Shown in pieces: positions 11,116 to 23,457 of a stretch of DNA of 64,000 bases. The notes below the pieces were generated by a model. The model was given only the letters and a program-made list of their open reading frames with translations, had not been told where the DNA came from and ran no database searches. The stretch lies in the NCBI GenBank assembly GCA_022497155.1, contig MU385720.1, positions 124,001-188,000 of the forward strand, given 5' to 3'. A program made the position numbers and the translations under genes. Every line of letters begins with the position of its first letter. The stretch's first letter is position 1. The stretch is from Whalleya microplaca. Its lineage: Eukaryota; Ascomycota; Sordariomycetes; Xylariales; Xylariaceae.

Positions 11116-12274
11116 TTTGAAATATTACGTTCCTTTCACTGCTTTGTTACGCATCTACTATCTGTTTAAACAACTACCAAAATCAACTTTGGTAAATTAG
11201 AACCACTACACTAAGAACTTTTTATATAAGCTATTTCAATATCGCACTTTCCACTAGTTGTTAATTGAATCAAAGTAAAGCATGTAGAATTAGAGGTAAA
11301 ATGTACCACGGCTATATTATAAGAAACTGTTAAGGCTCTTTATACCCTATATAGTAGTCCCAGTTTTAGGCTTATATTCTTATTCTATTGTATAGCTAGT
11401 AGATATTCTCCCTGGAGTTTCATCATTTCTGACCATCTGACAGGCAACTCACTGTTGATTTTTCAATCCCGAGGCATGCATTATTCTTGCCTGATAGAAT
11501 GTCCTAAGGTTGGAAATATAGCTATTTGGTAAACAATACCGTGAAACAACAAAGGAGATGACAATCAGATGACAATCAGATAACAATCAGATAACAATCA
11601 GTATCAAAGTCAAAGCAGTATTGGGGAAAATCATCTATTCAGTCTGATAAAAAGGGCACTGGCTTGATGGGTACCTGTTTCCTAAGGCAGCCACCTAGCC
11701 TAGGTATCTGAAGGTGATCCTGAATGGGATGGATACAATTGATCCAGAATACCTTTCACAAACAACAATAGAAATCATGCCTTTGCTACTAGATACCCAC
11801 CTACTTAGGTACCTACATAGGTAGGCAAAAAGACAGGTACCTTACGCACAAACTTAGAACAATCTTGGAAGTTACCTGCCATACCTTCCGTACCTGCCAT
11901 ACCTTCCGTACCTTCCGTACCTTCTGTGCCTTATGTGCACCGACGCCCCTAAGGTGGAATCTACCTTAGACCCACGCCGATTTCTCTCCCTGTCCACCTA
12001 CCTACATACATATACCCTGTCGCCGAACTCTTCCAAGGTTCTCTCCCCATCCACCTACATCTCTATGCGAGTGCCGTGCATATACTTCCGCTGGCAAGTC
12101 ACTCTGGGATCACACCGTCGCCGATTCTGTTCATCACATCATCGTCGATTCCATTTATACATCGTTGATTATACAGTATATATATTACACCGTCGATTCC
12201 ATCATTCTTCGATCTTTCCCGGCGCTAGCCTTGACTAACAACCTCGACCGACATACTTGCCGCTACGAGCAACC
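11116..12274. other. Intergenic, with short tandem repeats and TAGGTA/CCTTCCGTA clusters
   Basis: There is no gene. Positions 11557-11601 hold four copies of an 11-bp GATGACAATCA-type unit. From 11680 to 11830 several CTACCTAGGTA-like words occur, and 11875-11925 reiterates CCATACCTTCCGTA. These lie upstream of the F-box gene and may be promoter sequence. Confidence 0.6.
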
Positions 12275-15200
12275 ATGTCCATGTCCAGACTCCCCAATGA
12301 AATCATTCTCCAGATCGCTGATCATTTCGCCCAACCTCCAGCTCTCCATGAAGAGGCATATTTTGAACAGCAAAACTTCAATCTCCAGACTCTCCGGCAA
12401 AATCTTCAGACTCTCCGTCACATGTGCTTGGTGTCACGAAGATTTAGATGTCTCGCATCTATTACCCTATACCGCACGGTTGTGATCTGGCGTGAGAGGC
12501 CTGAAGGTGAATATTGGCCCGGAGATCGGCGCAGTAGTTTGGTAATAGCCCTCCACACCCATTTTGAACTTTGTCTGCCTTTCAGCATTTCGTATAATCA
12601 GAACTTTATTGATCCGTCTCCAGGTACTGTTACTGCGAGCTTTTCTCATGAACCCTAATTTGAGAACGATGGTCAAGCACTTAGTCTGTGCAGTCACCCT
12701 TGTCATAGATACGCCTGCACTATGTCATGATGCATGTTCTATAGTGGACACTTGGCAAGATGTTGAAAAACAGGACTATGAGATATTCTACCGCCTAGAT
12801 GCCAAAGCGCTGGCCGTTCTTCACAGTACGCGATGTATCAAACCGTGGTGCATCGTAATTATGGGCGAATCCGTTTTCGCCGCCGTCCTTTGCCTGGCCA
12901 CAGATTTGAGGTCTCTTCGGCTTTATTGTCCCGGTTACACTGGGCCTTGTTGGCCTAAGAAAACCTCCGAATACGAGCAATTAAACAACTTCCTCAGGAC
13001 GGTTATTACAAGCACTGGTAGCTCAGTGGAATCGCAACCACTAGGAAAACTTCATTCCCTTTACCTCGTGGCTGATACAAAACCGGAGTACTCGAAGGAA
13101 TTTTCTACACTACACAAGCGCCGTCCTTGGTGGTCAGATCTTGATATCTGCCCAATCCTCTTAGAAGCACCTAACCTATCTCATATCCATACCACCATGT
13201 TGGTCACTAAGAGTGGTAATATAAGTAAGGTACCTCGACGATTAAAGTGTTTCACGGCTTGTCGTCGCTTGCGCCTCAGACCGGAAGATATCAACGCTCT
13301 CCTCTCTATGCCGCACCTCGAGGTGCTGGAGCTGTATGACATTGATTCCAAAAAATGGGCCACCCTCTCATGCGACCAGGATTATCTCAACTCTCAACTG
13401 GCGGCGCATGCTTCAAAAAAGCTCAAGAGGCTTGCTATAACTACCAGTGAGGAACTTCAGCTTGAAATGCTCCCCGCTTTTGGGCCTTTGGCCCAATTGC
13501 ATTGCTTACCATGGATCCCGAGGTCACGTGCCACCCCTAGTGCCGGGACCGCAAAAAAACGCGGTTCCCATATAAAACACTCCAATTTTACTTACACGTT
13601 TCTTGGTTGTTAATGAGGCTATCCACGGCTTGTTTTAAGTAGTGATAGATATTTGAATGAAGATTAATATATATTTTTCCCGAATTTTTTCCGGCGCCGG
13701 AAAAGGGTAAAATCTAAGGGTAAAACGTGCATAAATACGCGTATATAAAGCCTCTCCTCCCTCCTTAATTCTTTTAGTAATTTCTTAATACCATAATCTT
13801 TAATTACAATAGTACCTTATAGTAAGGATTATATAGTCGATACTATCTTTAATGTTACAAATAATAATTATTCTGTACGAAAAGCGGCTTAGAAATGGAG
13901 TATCTCTCGAACTATCCTTTTAGTACGAATAAACGGCCGACTATTAGCGAGTAAAACTGATCGAGGCCAATATTTGTTAATAAAACAAGAGGAATTATTA
14001 GTTAGATAAATATTACGTTAGGAATTATTCGGATTTACTTTTTTTTATAATAATATGTGTGTAATTACTATATAATTTGCCGGCCGTCCGAAGTTTCTAG
14101 GGAAAAACTGGATTTAGTTTTTCGTAAAGCGAAATTTTGCTATCTGTAATAAAATTAAGCGGAGAGTTAAAGCCGCACGCTTTAATAGTTTTACCCCGAA
14201 AGCTATAAACTAGTTTTTTAATATTAGAGATAAAAAATATAACTAGATTTAGCCTTATTTAATATATAATTTAAATGAAGGGGATATAATGTTTAATTTC
14301 GGTAAGAAACCTTTTTTAGCCTAATTCTTTTAAATCTATAATAAAAAATTAATAGAGCTAATTAAGTCTCGATAGATTTGTTTTAGGAAGTTTTACTACC
14401 CGAATAGTTTACCTAAAATTAGTATAAAGCCGCAGGTAATTATCCTTTTTTAAATATGTTAGCGCAATAGGCATTACATTCTTTTCTGGCATTATTTTTA
14501 AGGGGAAAAAGTTATAAATAAACTGGTTTAAAAAGGAATTTAAGAAAATTACTAATTAAAAGTTTATTTGTTTTATTAATAGCTGGACCGATAACTATAT
14601 TATATTTAAGTGGCTTAAGGATATTTTTATTTTTTAAACAGACCTACTTATTAACGGCTAGTTAAAAGTACGCTTAATTATTTTAAATAGGTATAAAAGT
14701 TATATAATAATAAGTTTATTTAATTTCTTATCGATTTTAATTGGTTTTAATTTTTTTTAAATTAGAATTTAATTTTTAATAAAGTTATAAAACTAACGAT
14801 TCCTGTTTAAGATGCTTTTATAAAGCTTTATTTTTTTAATAATATTTTCTTTTATTTTCTTTTTATATATATTTTTTATAGCTTTTAGCCTTTAGATAAT
14901 GGTTCTTTTAATGTTTTTAAGGCTTTTTATCGCTGAATTTTAAGTCGGCACGCCGGTTTTATTAATATTGCGCCAGTTAATAAGCTTAGGTTTATATATA
15001 TATATATTAAGGCTAAAATAAAAGCTTTAACGCTAAAAATTATTAAAACAGCCTTTAAAATAATAAGATAGTAGCTTATTAGCAAGTTAAAAATATTATT
15101 ATATCTAAAGATTTAATTAGATAAAAAAAATGTTTAAAAGCTAAAAAAATAAGTAGTTAAAAATATCAAGCAAAAGAATGATTTTATAATACTAAAATTA

Positions 15201-16228
15201 AAGCGTTAAATAAAAGATTTTATAAAAAGACGTACGTTATTAATAAGGTATACTTTTAGCATTATTATAAGGGGATTAAATTAGATTTCGGCTGATATAG
15301 TTAGCAGAAATTAACGTATTAAGGCTTTAGAGGCTTAAATCGAGTGTCTGTAGCTTAGGAAGCGCCGGGTTAAGCTAAACCTTAATAGGGTTTTTATAAA
15401 TATTAATTAGGTGGTTGATAATAAAAATTAGGATGTAATTAAGGTTATTTAGGAAAAAAAAAAAGTGGAAAAAATAATTTATATATTTTTTCCTCCTGTT
15501 AACGAGAAAGAATCGGATATAGAGAAATTATAAATTAAGGCTATAATTTAGACCCCTAAAGTGACGCGTTTAGGTCGGATAAGTAAAGTTCTAACTAAAT
15601 ATATTAGTTAATTGAGAGATTCCTAATAGAGACGAAAAAGTTTTATATTTTTATAAATTTATTTGAATTTATTATAGCTGTTACAAAAAGGTGAGTTTTA
15701 TTAGTAACGCAGCTTATTTTGCGGTCCCGGCACTAGGGATGGTACGTGACCTCGGGATCTATGGTAGCAGACTTTTCGATGCTACAGGAACTTGACATCC
15801 AGCTCCGCTCCCTGATAGGCAACAGAAGAAATATCAGATTCGTTCAGCTAGAGAAGAAACTGCCGGTGTCCCTGCAGAAGCTAGTCATTCGCAACGAATA
15901 CTGGAAAAACGACCAGCTTGAATTTGAAGATATCAGGCCAGGAGTTGAGGAAGCAAGACTGAGAGATATGGTGCGAAGGTTCGCAAGAGATGGTAAGAGA
16001 CGTTGCACTAAACTGGAGCGTTTCTATTTGGGCATAGAGCCGGAAGTTGGGGAAGATGGTATGGAAGCATTTACGGCGGAATTTCCTAGGCTATTTGCGG
16101 AGGTAAAGGTGGAGTTCAGAGTCTTCGACAACTCCTCACTCTCCAATCACAGGTTTTGTAACCCTGTGTTATCGCACGAAACGGGTTTCCCCAACTTGAG
16201 AATAGTAGAAGATGAAACAACGGAGTAG
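12275..16228 (+). pseudogene. F-box protein gene interrupted by a transposon
   Basis: Exon 1 is 12275-12541 and exon 2 starts at 12624; the intron has a GTAATA donor and CTCCAG acceptor. The frame runs to 13508, where a 2256-bp element is inserted, and continues from 15767 to a TAG at 16226-16228. Without the element and one TA copy, the coding sequence is an uninterrupted 538 codons. Residues about 4-17 (SRLPNEIILQIADHF) with a later LRHMCLVSRRFRCLA form an F-box, which links SCF ubiquitin ligases to substrates through Skp1. The rest is a long, leucine-containing alpha/beta region of the kind that binds substrate in fungal F-box proteins. As it stands the first part reads about 35 foreign codons into the element and stops at 13613, so the natural product would lose its last 153 residues. 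Both coding parts are free of other breaks. Confidence 0.85.
13509..15764. mobile_element. RIPed Tc1/mariner (Fot1/pogo-type) DNA transposon
   Basis: Two 48-bp terminal inverted repeats (13509-13556 and 15717-15764) begin CCATRGATCCCGAGGTCACG and end in GGGACCGCAAAA. They differ at three positions, all transitions. TA dinucleotides at 13507-13508 and 15765-15766 flank the element, the TA target duplication of the Tc1/mariner superfamily. The length of 2256 bp fits an autonomous fungal Fot1/pogo element. The interior is AT-converted with stops in every frame. A stretch at about 15350-15420 vaguely resembles the basic C-terminal tail of Fot1-type transposases (AAGCGCCGGGTTAAG), but this is only a hint. 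It cannot make a transposase. Confidence 0.88.
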
Positions 16229-19200
16229 TTAAGGTCATGGTAGGCGAGTTCTGACCTAAATATAATATCACAGTTACAGTGTGTGCAATGATCATTTAGG
16301 TGCTGCCGTGATCACTTTAGTTGACTTAAGTAGAATTGTGTGTAAAGGTCTAAGATCTAAAAGATCTTCTAACAGCTTAGAAGATCCCCTTTAAGCCTAT
16401 TATCGTGACATATAATAAAATGAAAGATATATCTACTCCGCGGTACATTTTAATATCGAAGAGGATGGTTCGGAGTACCTTGAAAAGTGAGTTCTCCTTT
16501 TATCCAGGTCTTGCTTGAAGAGCTGGCTTGCTCTATGCCAAGTCATAAGGGTGACTGGTATACGCCCCTGAGTAGACTAATGAATTTCCTCAACACAACA
16601 AGTATAATACTCATAACCTACGTTTATTTCAAGACTCTAGTAGAGAATCAACTGTATCCAAAACTCACGTGAGCCTTGCTTAAAGGAACAGGATGAGTTA
16701 ATATGTGATGCAATCCTTGGAAGCTCAGCCAAGACTCGACTTCGCTTGATACAGGTTTTTGATACTGAAGCACTGAATCATTACGCGTAGATATCGAACG
16801 TCAATGCGACATACACAAGTTCCTACTTTCTTCTTTCTTGTCCTACACCAAAGCCCAACAAGCTTTTGCGGATAAGGGGTGTATTCTATAATGTCAAGTG
16901 ATGAAATAGGGATCTATGGGTACCGGGGCTGCTAAAAGAGTACTATTCCGTTTATGTGATGTGATGTGTGATGGTGGGGTGCCTAATCAGCACACCACTG
17001 AGCCACACCTCCGAAAACGATATCAGAATATCAAGGTCGGGTCATGACATGTTGTATTGGCTTACTGACATCTACCGTCACTTGATGGAAAAGACTATGT
17101 TTCTAAGGAATATAGTATATACGCACCTAAGACGCTCACCATACTTGGTCAGGAGACTCTGCCATTAGTAACACTCAGAAAGTAGGCAGCCTGAAGTTTG
17201 GATGAATTCATCATAGAATCAGCTACATAAGTTACCCATGGATGGCATATTCTCATTGTTCTCCAATTAGGATAGATATGTATAATGTCAAACAAAGTCT
17301 CATCATACGCACCAGTGTCCATGATTGAACGCTTACCTATTATTAAACCAGGGAAATAACAATATAAAGTGTTAGCATAACACCATCTCATTTTACGTAC
17401 CCCTGTACACCATGCAGGATGTTACGCGTTTGACTATGTAGAACGATACGCAACCCAATGTCACCATGCATCTGGCAATGGTTTAACATCCAATTAGAGG
17501 CCATATACGCCACATAGTAGATGCCAATTTCACAAGCAAAAAACTAATCGCGGCCTTCACATAGAATCTATTCATCTGTCCCGAGGTCTGATATCTTGTG
17601 ATGATTTAGCCCTGGGCTCTTGGGGCTATCTCTAGGACCCAAAAGTAAATAATTTTGAGTCACCGCAGCATTCACAGTCCATAGCCAACCAGTAGTGTTT
17701 TCAGGTTCCTAGCCTTTTGTGCCGTTAGCCGTAGTGGCGTTGGTATAATAGGTGTCATACTTACAAGCTACCGATAGATTCGTGGATATGTAAAATCTAG
17801 GCATAAAGTGGATATGGGCCAAACTAACCAAAATAATTAGCAGTCTAAACTTTATACACATAAATCAATGAACACCCTCTAAATGACACCGACCCGAAAT
17901 ATCATCCATTAGTATCGATTTGTGATTGCTGCATTGAGGCTTCTCCGATGGTAGCGCCTTTGTCCTGGTCATGCTTACCATTACGATATGGGTGGTATGT
18001 TCTATGTTGTCGCCATAAGATCGATATTTTGCCGCTATTTCCTTCGGTTTCAACCTTCGTGTGACATACAAGGTAGCCTAGGCTTTAGAAGTCGGAATTG
18101 TTAGAACATAGGAGGTTAGACGACCCACATGCTGTGTATTAATATAACACATCCTCAAAGGCCCTGGATATGTTCAGACTTGAAATTTATAGCAATCAAC
18201 GGGTCTTCATCTTAATCTTTGACAAGAATAGTGAATGTAATTATGTAGGTAATTAAAAAAAAGTTCTGACGCATTACATTACCTAGCTATAAACTACCAG
18301 TCGAAATGATGAAGTCTACACTTTCAAAATGGAGGATGGGTGATAGAGAGCACGTCGGTTTTCAAAAAAGTCAACAAATATATGCCTGTCAAGCTGTAGG
18401 TTGGATTTTATGGTTCGACAATGTAATACGAATTATGAAATGAAATACAATAGCTTATGGGCTGGCGACGCTGGCACGATATCCAGTTGATTTCGCCTCA
18501 GCCTCGAGAGTGGTAAAGTAGATGTAGTCTAAAAACGTATACTTCAGCCGTCCTTGCGACTATGGTATAGAAGACATAAGTTATCAGCTGTATCAGTTTG
18601 TGCAATATGGTTTCCACGCAAGCCAAGGGCAGAGGTAGAGAAAAATGACCCATATCGATTGTAGCCCCCGACAGCTAGAAACTGGGTCTCTCTAGCAGCG
18701 GGGGACGAACCAAGTAAATCTTCCTCTTGATCCAGCTGTGAATCCAGCCCAATCACACGTCCTGCATGGAATAGTATTAGCGCGTTCGCATGACAGAGCT
18801 GCAAAAGAAAAGATCTTGTTCGGGCCCTGCCGTTTTGACCTGGAAGGCCCGTAGCCATGGTTCTAGTCTCCTCGGAGATCCTGAAACAGAATAGGTATTT
18901 TTTGAGTTCAGCTTAGCCTCTTGGCCTGCTTAATGTTCTTTTGTAGAATCTTTGCTTCGTCAGTTTCTGCAATTGCCATCTCCCGTAACATGCAAGGTTC
19001 AGCCTGTGCAATCCGTCTTTATGACCTCTAGCTACGTGAAAATACAACTACCTACCATGCTTGAAGACCTCATGTGGAAGATGAAATGAGAACGCCGACA
19101 AATCTGAAGATCTAGATGTGAACGAGCCGGATTAAGAGCTTTTCGGCGTGATAACTCGAACACACAACCACCCGCGACTCTGTGATTTAGATCAGTCTGG

Positions 19201-20370
19201 TGACCTTCTTAAGGTAATGGGTTTGTATCCCGTTGAAGTCGTACGATCCAGTTTGATACGAAGCAATTTTCCCGTCATGAATCATAAAAAATGCCATACG
19301 TAACGTAACTACCGATGGAAACCACACATTATCCTGTCCAAACATTGCCCCCGAGCAAATATTCAGGTTCAAATACGAGCACAATGGATCTAGTCCTCAT
19401 CACAACCCAGATCCACACAACTCTCAAGACTCAAGATGTCTATCTCACGCCCCAAATACCTTTGTGCGATCATCAACTTCAAAACGGTCTATTGGTAGGT
19501 GTCTTGCGTAAGAACGGCATCGCATGCTGTTGGCGCGGCAGAGGGAAAAATCTGTACAACAAACCAAGCTCTAGTTTTCTAGCTCTCGTGTTGTAGTCCG
19601 AAATATTTGTCTAGGCTTCACGAAGGACTCCGGGTCCGATCAAGTGAATCAACGTCCATCACGGTTTATACTGACTGTGACTAATGCCAAGGAGCAAGAG
19701 CAGCAGAGAAACGCAGGCAGTAGGTGAGAGCTAGGGCGTCGAAGCGACGTCGAGAGAGCCAAGACAAAATTAACGGCGCATGGGTAATATAAGGATCAAG
19801 GCACAGTCCAAAGTTCAACTGTGATTGGTCGCAGAACCATTCGCCATTCCATGAAGCAAGGATTAACCTAGCAGTCTCACAACAATCCTTGTGATAGCGC
19901 CTTAACAAACCCCCACCCGTCATCTTATCAGATGATCTGATTGATTTTTAGTATCTCAAATCGTCGGATACGGCAATGACATTTTGGAAGGTGTGAAAAT
20001 GTCTTCTCGCCCGTCGGTCTGACTAGGATACTTCGGCTAGATGTCCGAAGATTTCTGATTTATGAGCAAGGGACATGTCTTAGGCGACGTTAAAACCTGG
20101 CATGGGTCAAGCTGAAAAGGCCATCCGCCTTCGGCCCCAATTCGCCAAGGCTCAAATCGCCTGTTGGCCGTTCGGCCATGGGCTAGATGGCGATTCTAGC
20201 CCGGGCGAGTATGCATTGTGCTTCGCAGTGTTCCCGATCCCAACGTCAGCACCGGCTACTACTTAATAGATGTCGGGAGCCAGGTCATCGTCCTGGTCCA
20301 GTACGCACGCTCAGGATCATCCGTCTGTGTTACGAGTGTGATTCGGAAAGAAAGATACGCACAATTCGCC
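16229..20370. other. Long gene-poor interval
   Basis: The composition is moderately AT-rich with no clear RIP. Frames are short and scattered. Two minus-strand frames, 18544-18858 and 19187-19384, have mixed composition that could be exon debris, but they cannot be joined convincingly or assigned to a family. No tRNA, TIR or LTR was found. The last 300 bp are GC-richer and probably contain the transporter promoter and leader. Confidence 0.5.
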
Positions 20371-22368
20371 ATGGCGGCCATTGCTCCAACTGAGACGCGC
20401 GCTTCTAGCGGTCGCGATGTCGAGAAGGACCTTTTCCCGCCCCAGCACGCGACGACCGAAGTGCCTCACGACTCCAATGCCGACTCGGATAGCAACTCGT
20501 CGCACATGCAGGAGGGTGTCAAACGGGTAGAAGCCATTACTACGGTTTGGTCAAAGAAGTCGCTATGGACTACTTTCGCGCTGTAGGCTATTCATGCGAA
20601 ACTGACCGCATAATCGGGTACTGACAATATAGTCTCTGGCTCGTGTGCTTCGTATCCGCGCTGCTGGCATCTATCGATACCGCCTTGTCGCCATATGTCA
20701 CGTCCTCTTTCTCTAAGCACGGCCTACTAGCGGTCATCAATATCGCTGCTAGAGTTATCGGTGGTGTTGTCACCCTTAGTCTCGGCAAGCTTATCGATAT
20801 CAGGGGTCGGATGGAGGGCTTCGTCGGATCGCTACTCCTTATCACCGTCGGGATGATCATGAAGGCTACATGTCAGAATGTCGAGACATATGCCGCCGCT
20901 CAGGTATTCACTTGGGTCGGCAAGGTTGCTCTCGCCTTCGTCATCAATGTCTTCGTGGCTGATATCACTACGCTGAAGAACCGAATGTTTATCTTCGCCC
21001 TTAACTCGACGCCCAATATTGCTACTACCTTTGCTGGGCCCAAAATCGCCGAGCTGTTTTACAAGGAGGTAAACTTCCGATGGGCATTCGGTGCATTTAC
21101 TATTATCCTAGACGTAGTCTCGCTCCCAGTCGTTGCTATCCTCTGGTACCATGAACGGAAAGCAAAGAAGCTTGGCGTCATTCGTCCGAAATCGGGCCGG
21201 ACACCACTGCAATCGATTATACATTATGTTGGCGAGTTTGACCGTAAGTCGCTTGGAGCCTCATTCGCAAATGATCGACACTAACCAATGATGTTCAATC
21301 TAGTTGTTGGCGCGATCCTCATTTCGGGAGGGTTCACGCTGATCACTCTCCCCTTCAGTCTTGTAAGCTCCGCCTCCCACTCGTGGCAGAGTGCAAGTAT
21401 CATCGTCATGATCGTGATGGGCGTGGTTGGTCTCGCTGCATTCGTAGTCTGGGAGAAATTCTTCGCCCGCGTCAAATTCTTCCCCTTCGAATTTCTGAAG
21501 GACAGAACCTTCCTAGGTGCTGTAATGTCGCACTTCATCGTTTTTATGACAACCTTGTGAGTTGGCCCCTCTCTCGCCTGATTCCTCATCTCATTATGCT
21601 TGAGGCTAATACTCGGTATAGTGTTTGGGATGCCTATTACAGCTCCTACCTCCAGGTTGTTCATGGCCTTAGTATCAGTATCGCAAACTATGTGCTTAAC
21701 GCGTACTCCCTGACATCGTACTTCACCGGTCCATTCATCGCCTTGTAAGTGCACCAGGACCCTCCAGATCTTGAAGGCATTGCTTAACCATCCCTTACAG
21801 ATACATTCGTTATACCGGCCATGTCAAATACCCGGCTTTAGTCGCCATTCCTATCTACCTGCTTGGTACAGCTCTGATCATCTACTTTAGAGTGCCCGGC
21901 GCTCAGGTAGGCTATCTTGCCATGTGTCAGGTACTCGTTGGCTTTGGTGTGGGGATGATTGGGCAGATGGCAGAGCTCATTACCATGGCGTCTGTGAGGC
22001 ACCAAGACGTTGCTGTTGCCCTTGCTATTTACGGTCTGTTCGGCTCGGTCGGCTCATCTGTCGGCTACGCCGTTGCAGGTGGCATTTGGACGAACATTCT
22101 GCCCGAAAAGCTATACGAATTCCTTCCCGAGGACAGCAAGAACATGACGGCTGCGATTTACGGAGACATCAACAAGCAAATGGCTGAGCCTATCGGTACA
22201 CCGATCCGGGACGCCGTTATCAGGGCATATGGCGACGTCATGAGAAAGATGGTCATCGTTGGCTCAGCACTAATTCCTCTAACGATCCTTTGCGTCATTA
22301 TTTGGAGAAACATCAATGTCAAGAAGCTCGAAGGGGTTGAAAAGCGAGCCAGGGGCACCGTGTTCTAG
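20371..22368 (+). CDS. Siderophore-iron transporter (MFS, SIT family)
   Basis: Five exons (20371-20582, 20633-21243, 21304-21556, 21622-21744, 21801-22368) give 589 codons (588 aa), the usual size of fungal siderophore-iron carriers. The N-terminus is a hydrophilic tail of about 65 residues, followed by repeated hydrophobic helices. Family landmarks include DTALSPYVTSSF after the first helix, VTLSLGKLIDIRGR, NRMFIFALNSTPN, a helix-rich LVGAILISGGFTLITLPFSL, and late YYSSYLQVVHGLSI and FTGPFIAL. SIT proteins are plasma-membrane or vesicular proton symporters taking up ferric siderophores. There is no siderophore biosynthesis gene next to it. Introns are 50-65 nt with good consensus. The start was chosen as the first ATG before the charged tail; an upstream continuation of the frame exists. 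The substrate cannot be read from the sequence. Confidence 0.88.
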
Positions 22369-23457
22369 AGCAGGGCATTTCTCATAATCCCGCCAGAGAG
22401 CCTTAGAGTAACCTTGCCCAAGTACCATCCGGTATCAAGATTTGCACTCTCTGTTGCACCTTCAGGGCATGTCTTGGACTGATGTTGCCGAGTTCGAGTA
22501 GACCTAGTGTAGAACCTTTATTCAATATACCCACCCAACCCTTCCTTTCTAACACTCGTTGGTACCTTAATCAGTGGTTGACAACAGGCACATGTAACAC
22601 CGCTATAACACGAGACTCGATTCTAGTATACTCACGCACTTGGTTCCTGCTTGATCAATAGCTACGGTCCCTAGAACCAGCCGACAATCTGCTACATTCG
22701 AGCTATGATGGACTCCTGAGCTATTGCCTGCAGTATATCGAATAAGAAGTGGCCTGTAATATTCACGGCGGCCATACTCCGAAGATGATAAAGAGCTAAA
22801 TCAGATGGTGGTAAGCTACCATTGATTTTAGAAAAATGAATAGCTTACACAAAGGGATTACTAGTGCAGGTAACAGTTAAGTTCACATGTATGTCGGCTT
22901 ATCCCCTCCACCCATTGCAGGTTTCACCGCAATGTTTCTATGACTACTAAAGTACATTACAGACACGTCATAATATTTTCACTTAGATACATGTATCTAC
23001 AGTGAGTAATACAGCGAGTTAGGTTCGATTCCTGACAGCGCTATATGGTTATTCGCTTTGTTAGTTCATCTCATGTACGTGAGTCACATACAGTGTTTGG
23101 GTAAAAGTCCCGCCGAGGCTGCCTTGATACCTGAAGTCGGCGCAGGAGACCTTGATTGGTGTCTACATCCAGTGCCTCCCTCCAGTGACTCCCTTCCTCT
23201 TTTCCCCACAAAGGCCCGGCAGCTCCTGAAATAATTTCCTTCTCAACCGACCCCCGGAGCCATAACCAAATACCTTTAATTCTCGCCTCGCAGCCGAAAC
23301 CCATGCACCTGCCTTCGGTAACCTACCTTCGGTTACCCTAATCGTAGCACCGCAATGGGTGGTTCTTCCACATTCCGTGTGCCAGAGTAAGTTGATGCAT
23401 TTCTCAATTTTAAATTTTGTTATGTATAGATGTCGACTGATAGATTCGAACAGCCCG
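22369..23457. other. Intergenic region
   Basis: No supported gene lies here. A minus-strand frame overlaps the BTB gene start and looks like its shadow. A tRNA B-box-like GGTTCGATTCC at about 23022 has no matching acceptor stem or D-arm. Confidence 0.5.

Noticed and set aside
18544..18858. 104-codon minus-strand frame (LAVGGYNRYGSFFSTSA) as a gene
   Set aside because: No family recognised, and no flanking exons can be joined with consistent phase; kept only as a remark in the intergenic entry.
20371..22368. Siderophore biosynthesis cluster around the transporter
   Set aside because: No NRPS, ornithine monooxygenase or acyltransferase gene is present within 10 kb on either side.
23015..23040. 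tRNA-like B-box (GGTTCGATTCC) with a 5-bp T-stem
   Set aside because: No matching acceptor stem, D-arm or anticodon arm upstream; at most a tRNA fragment or chance match.
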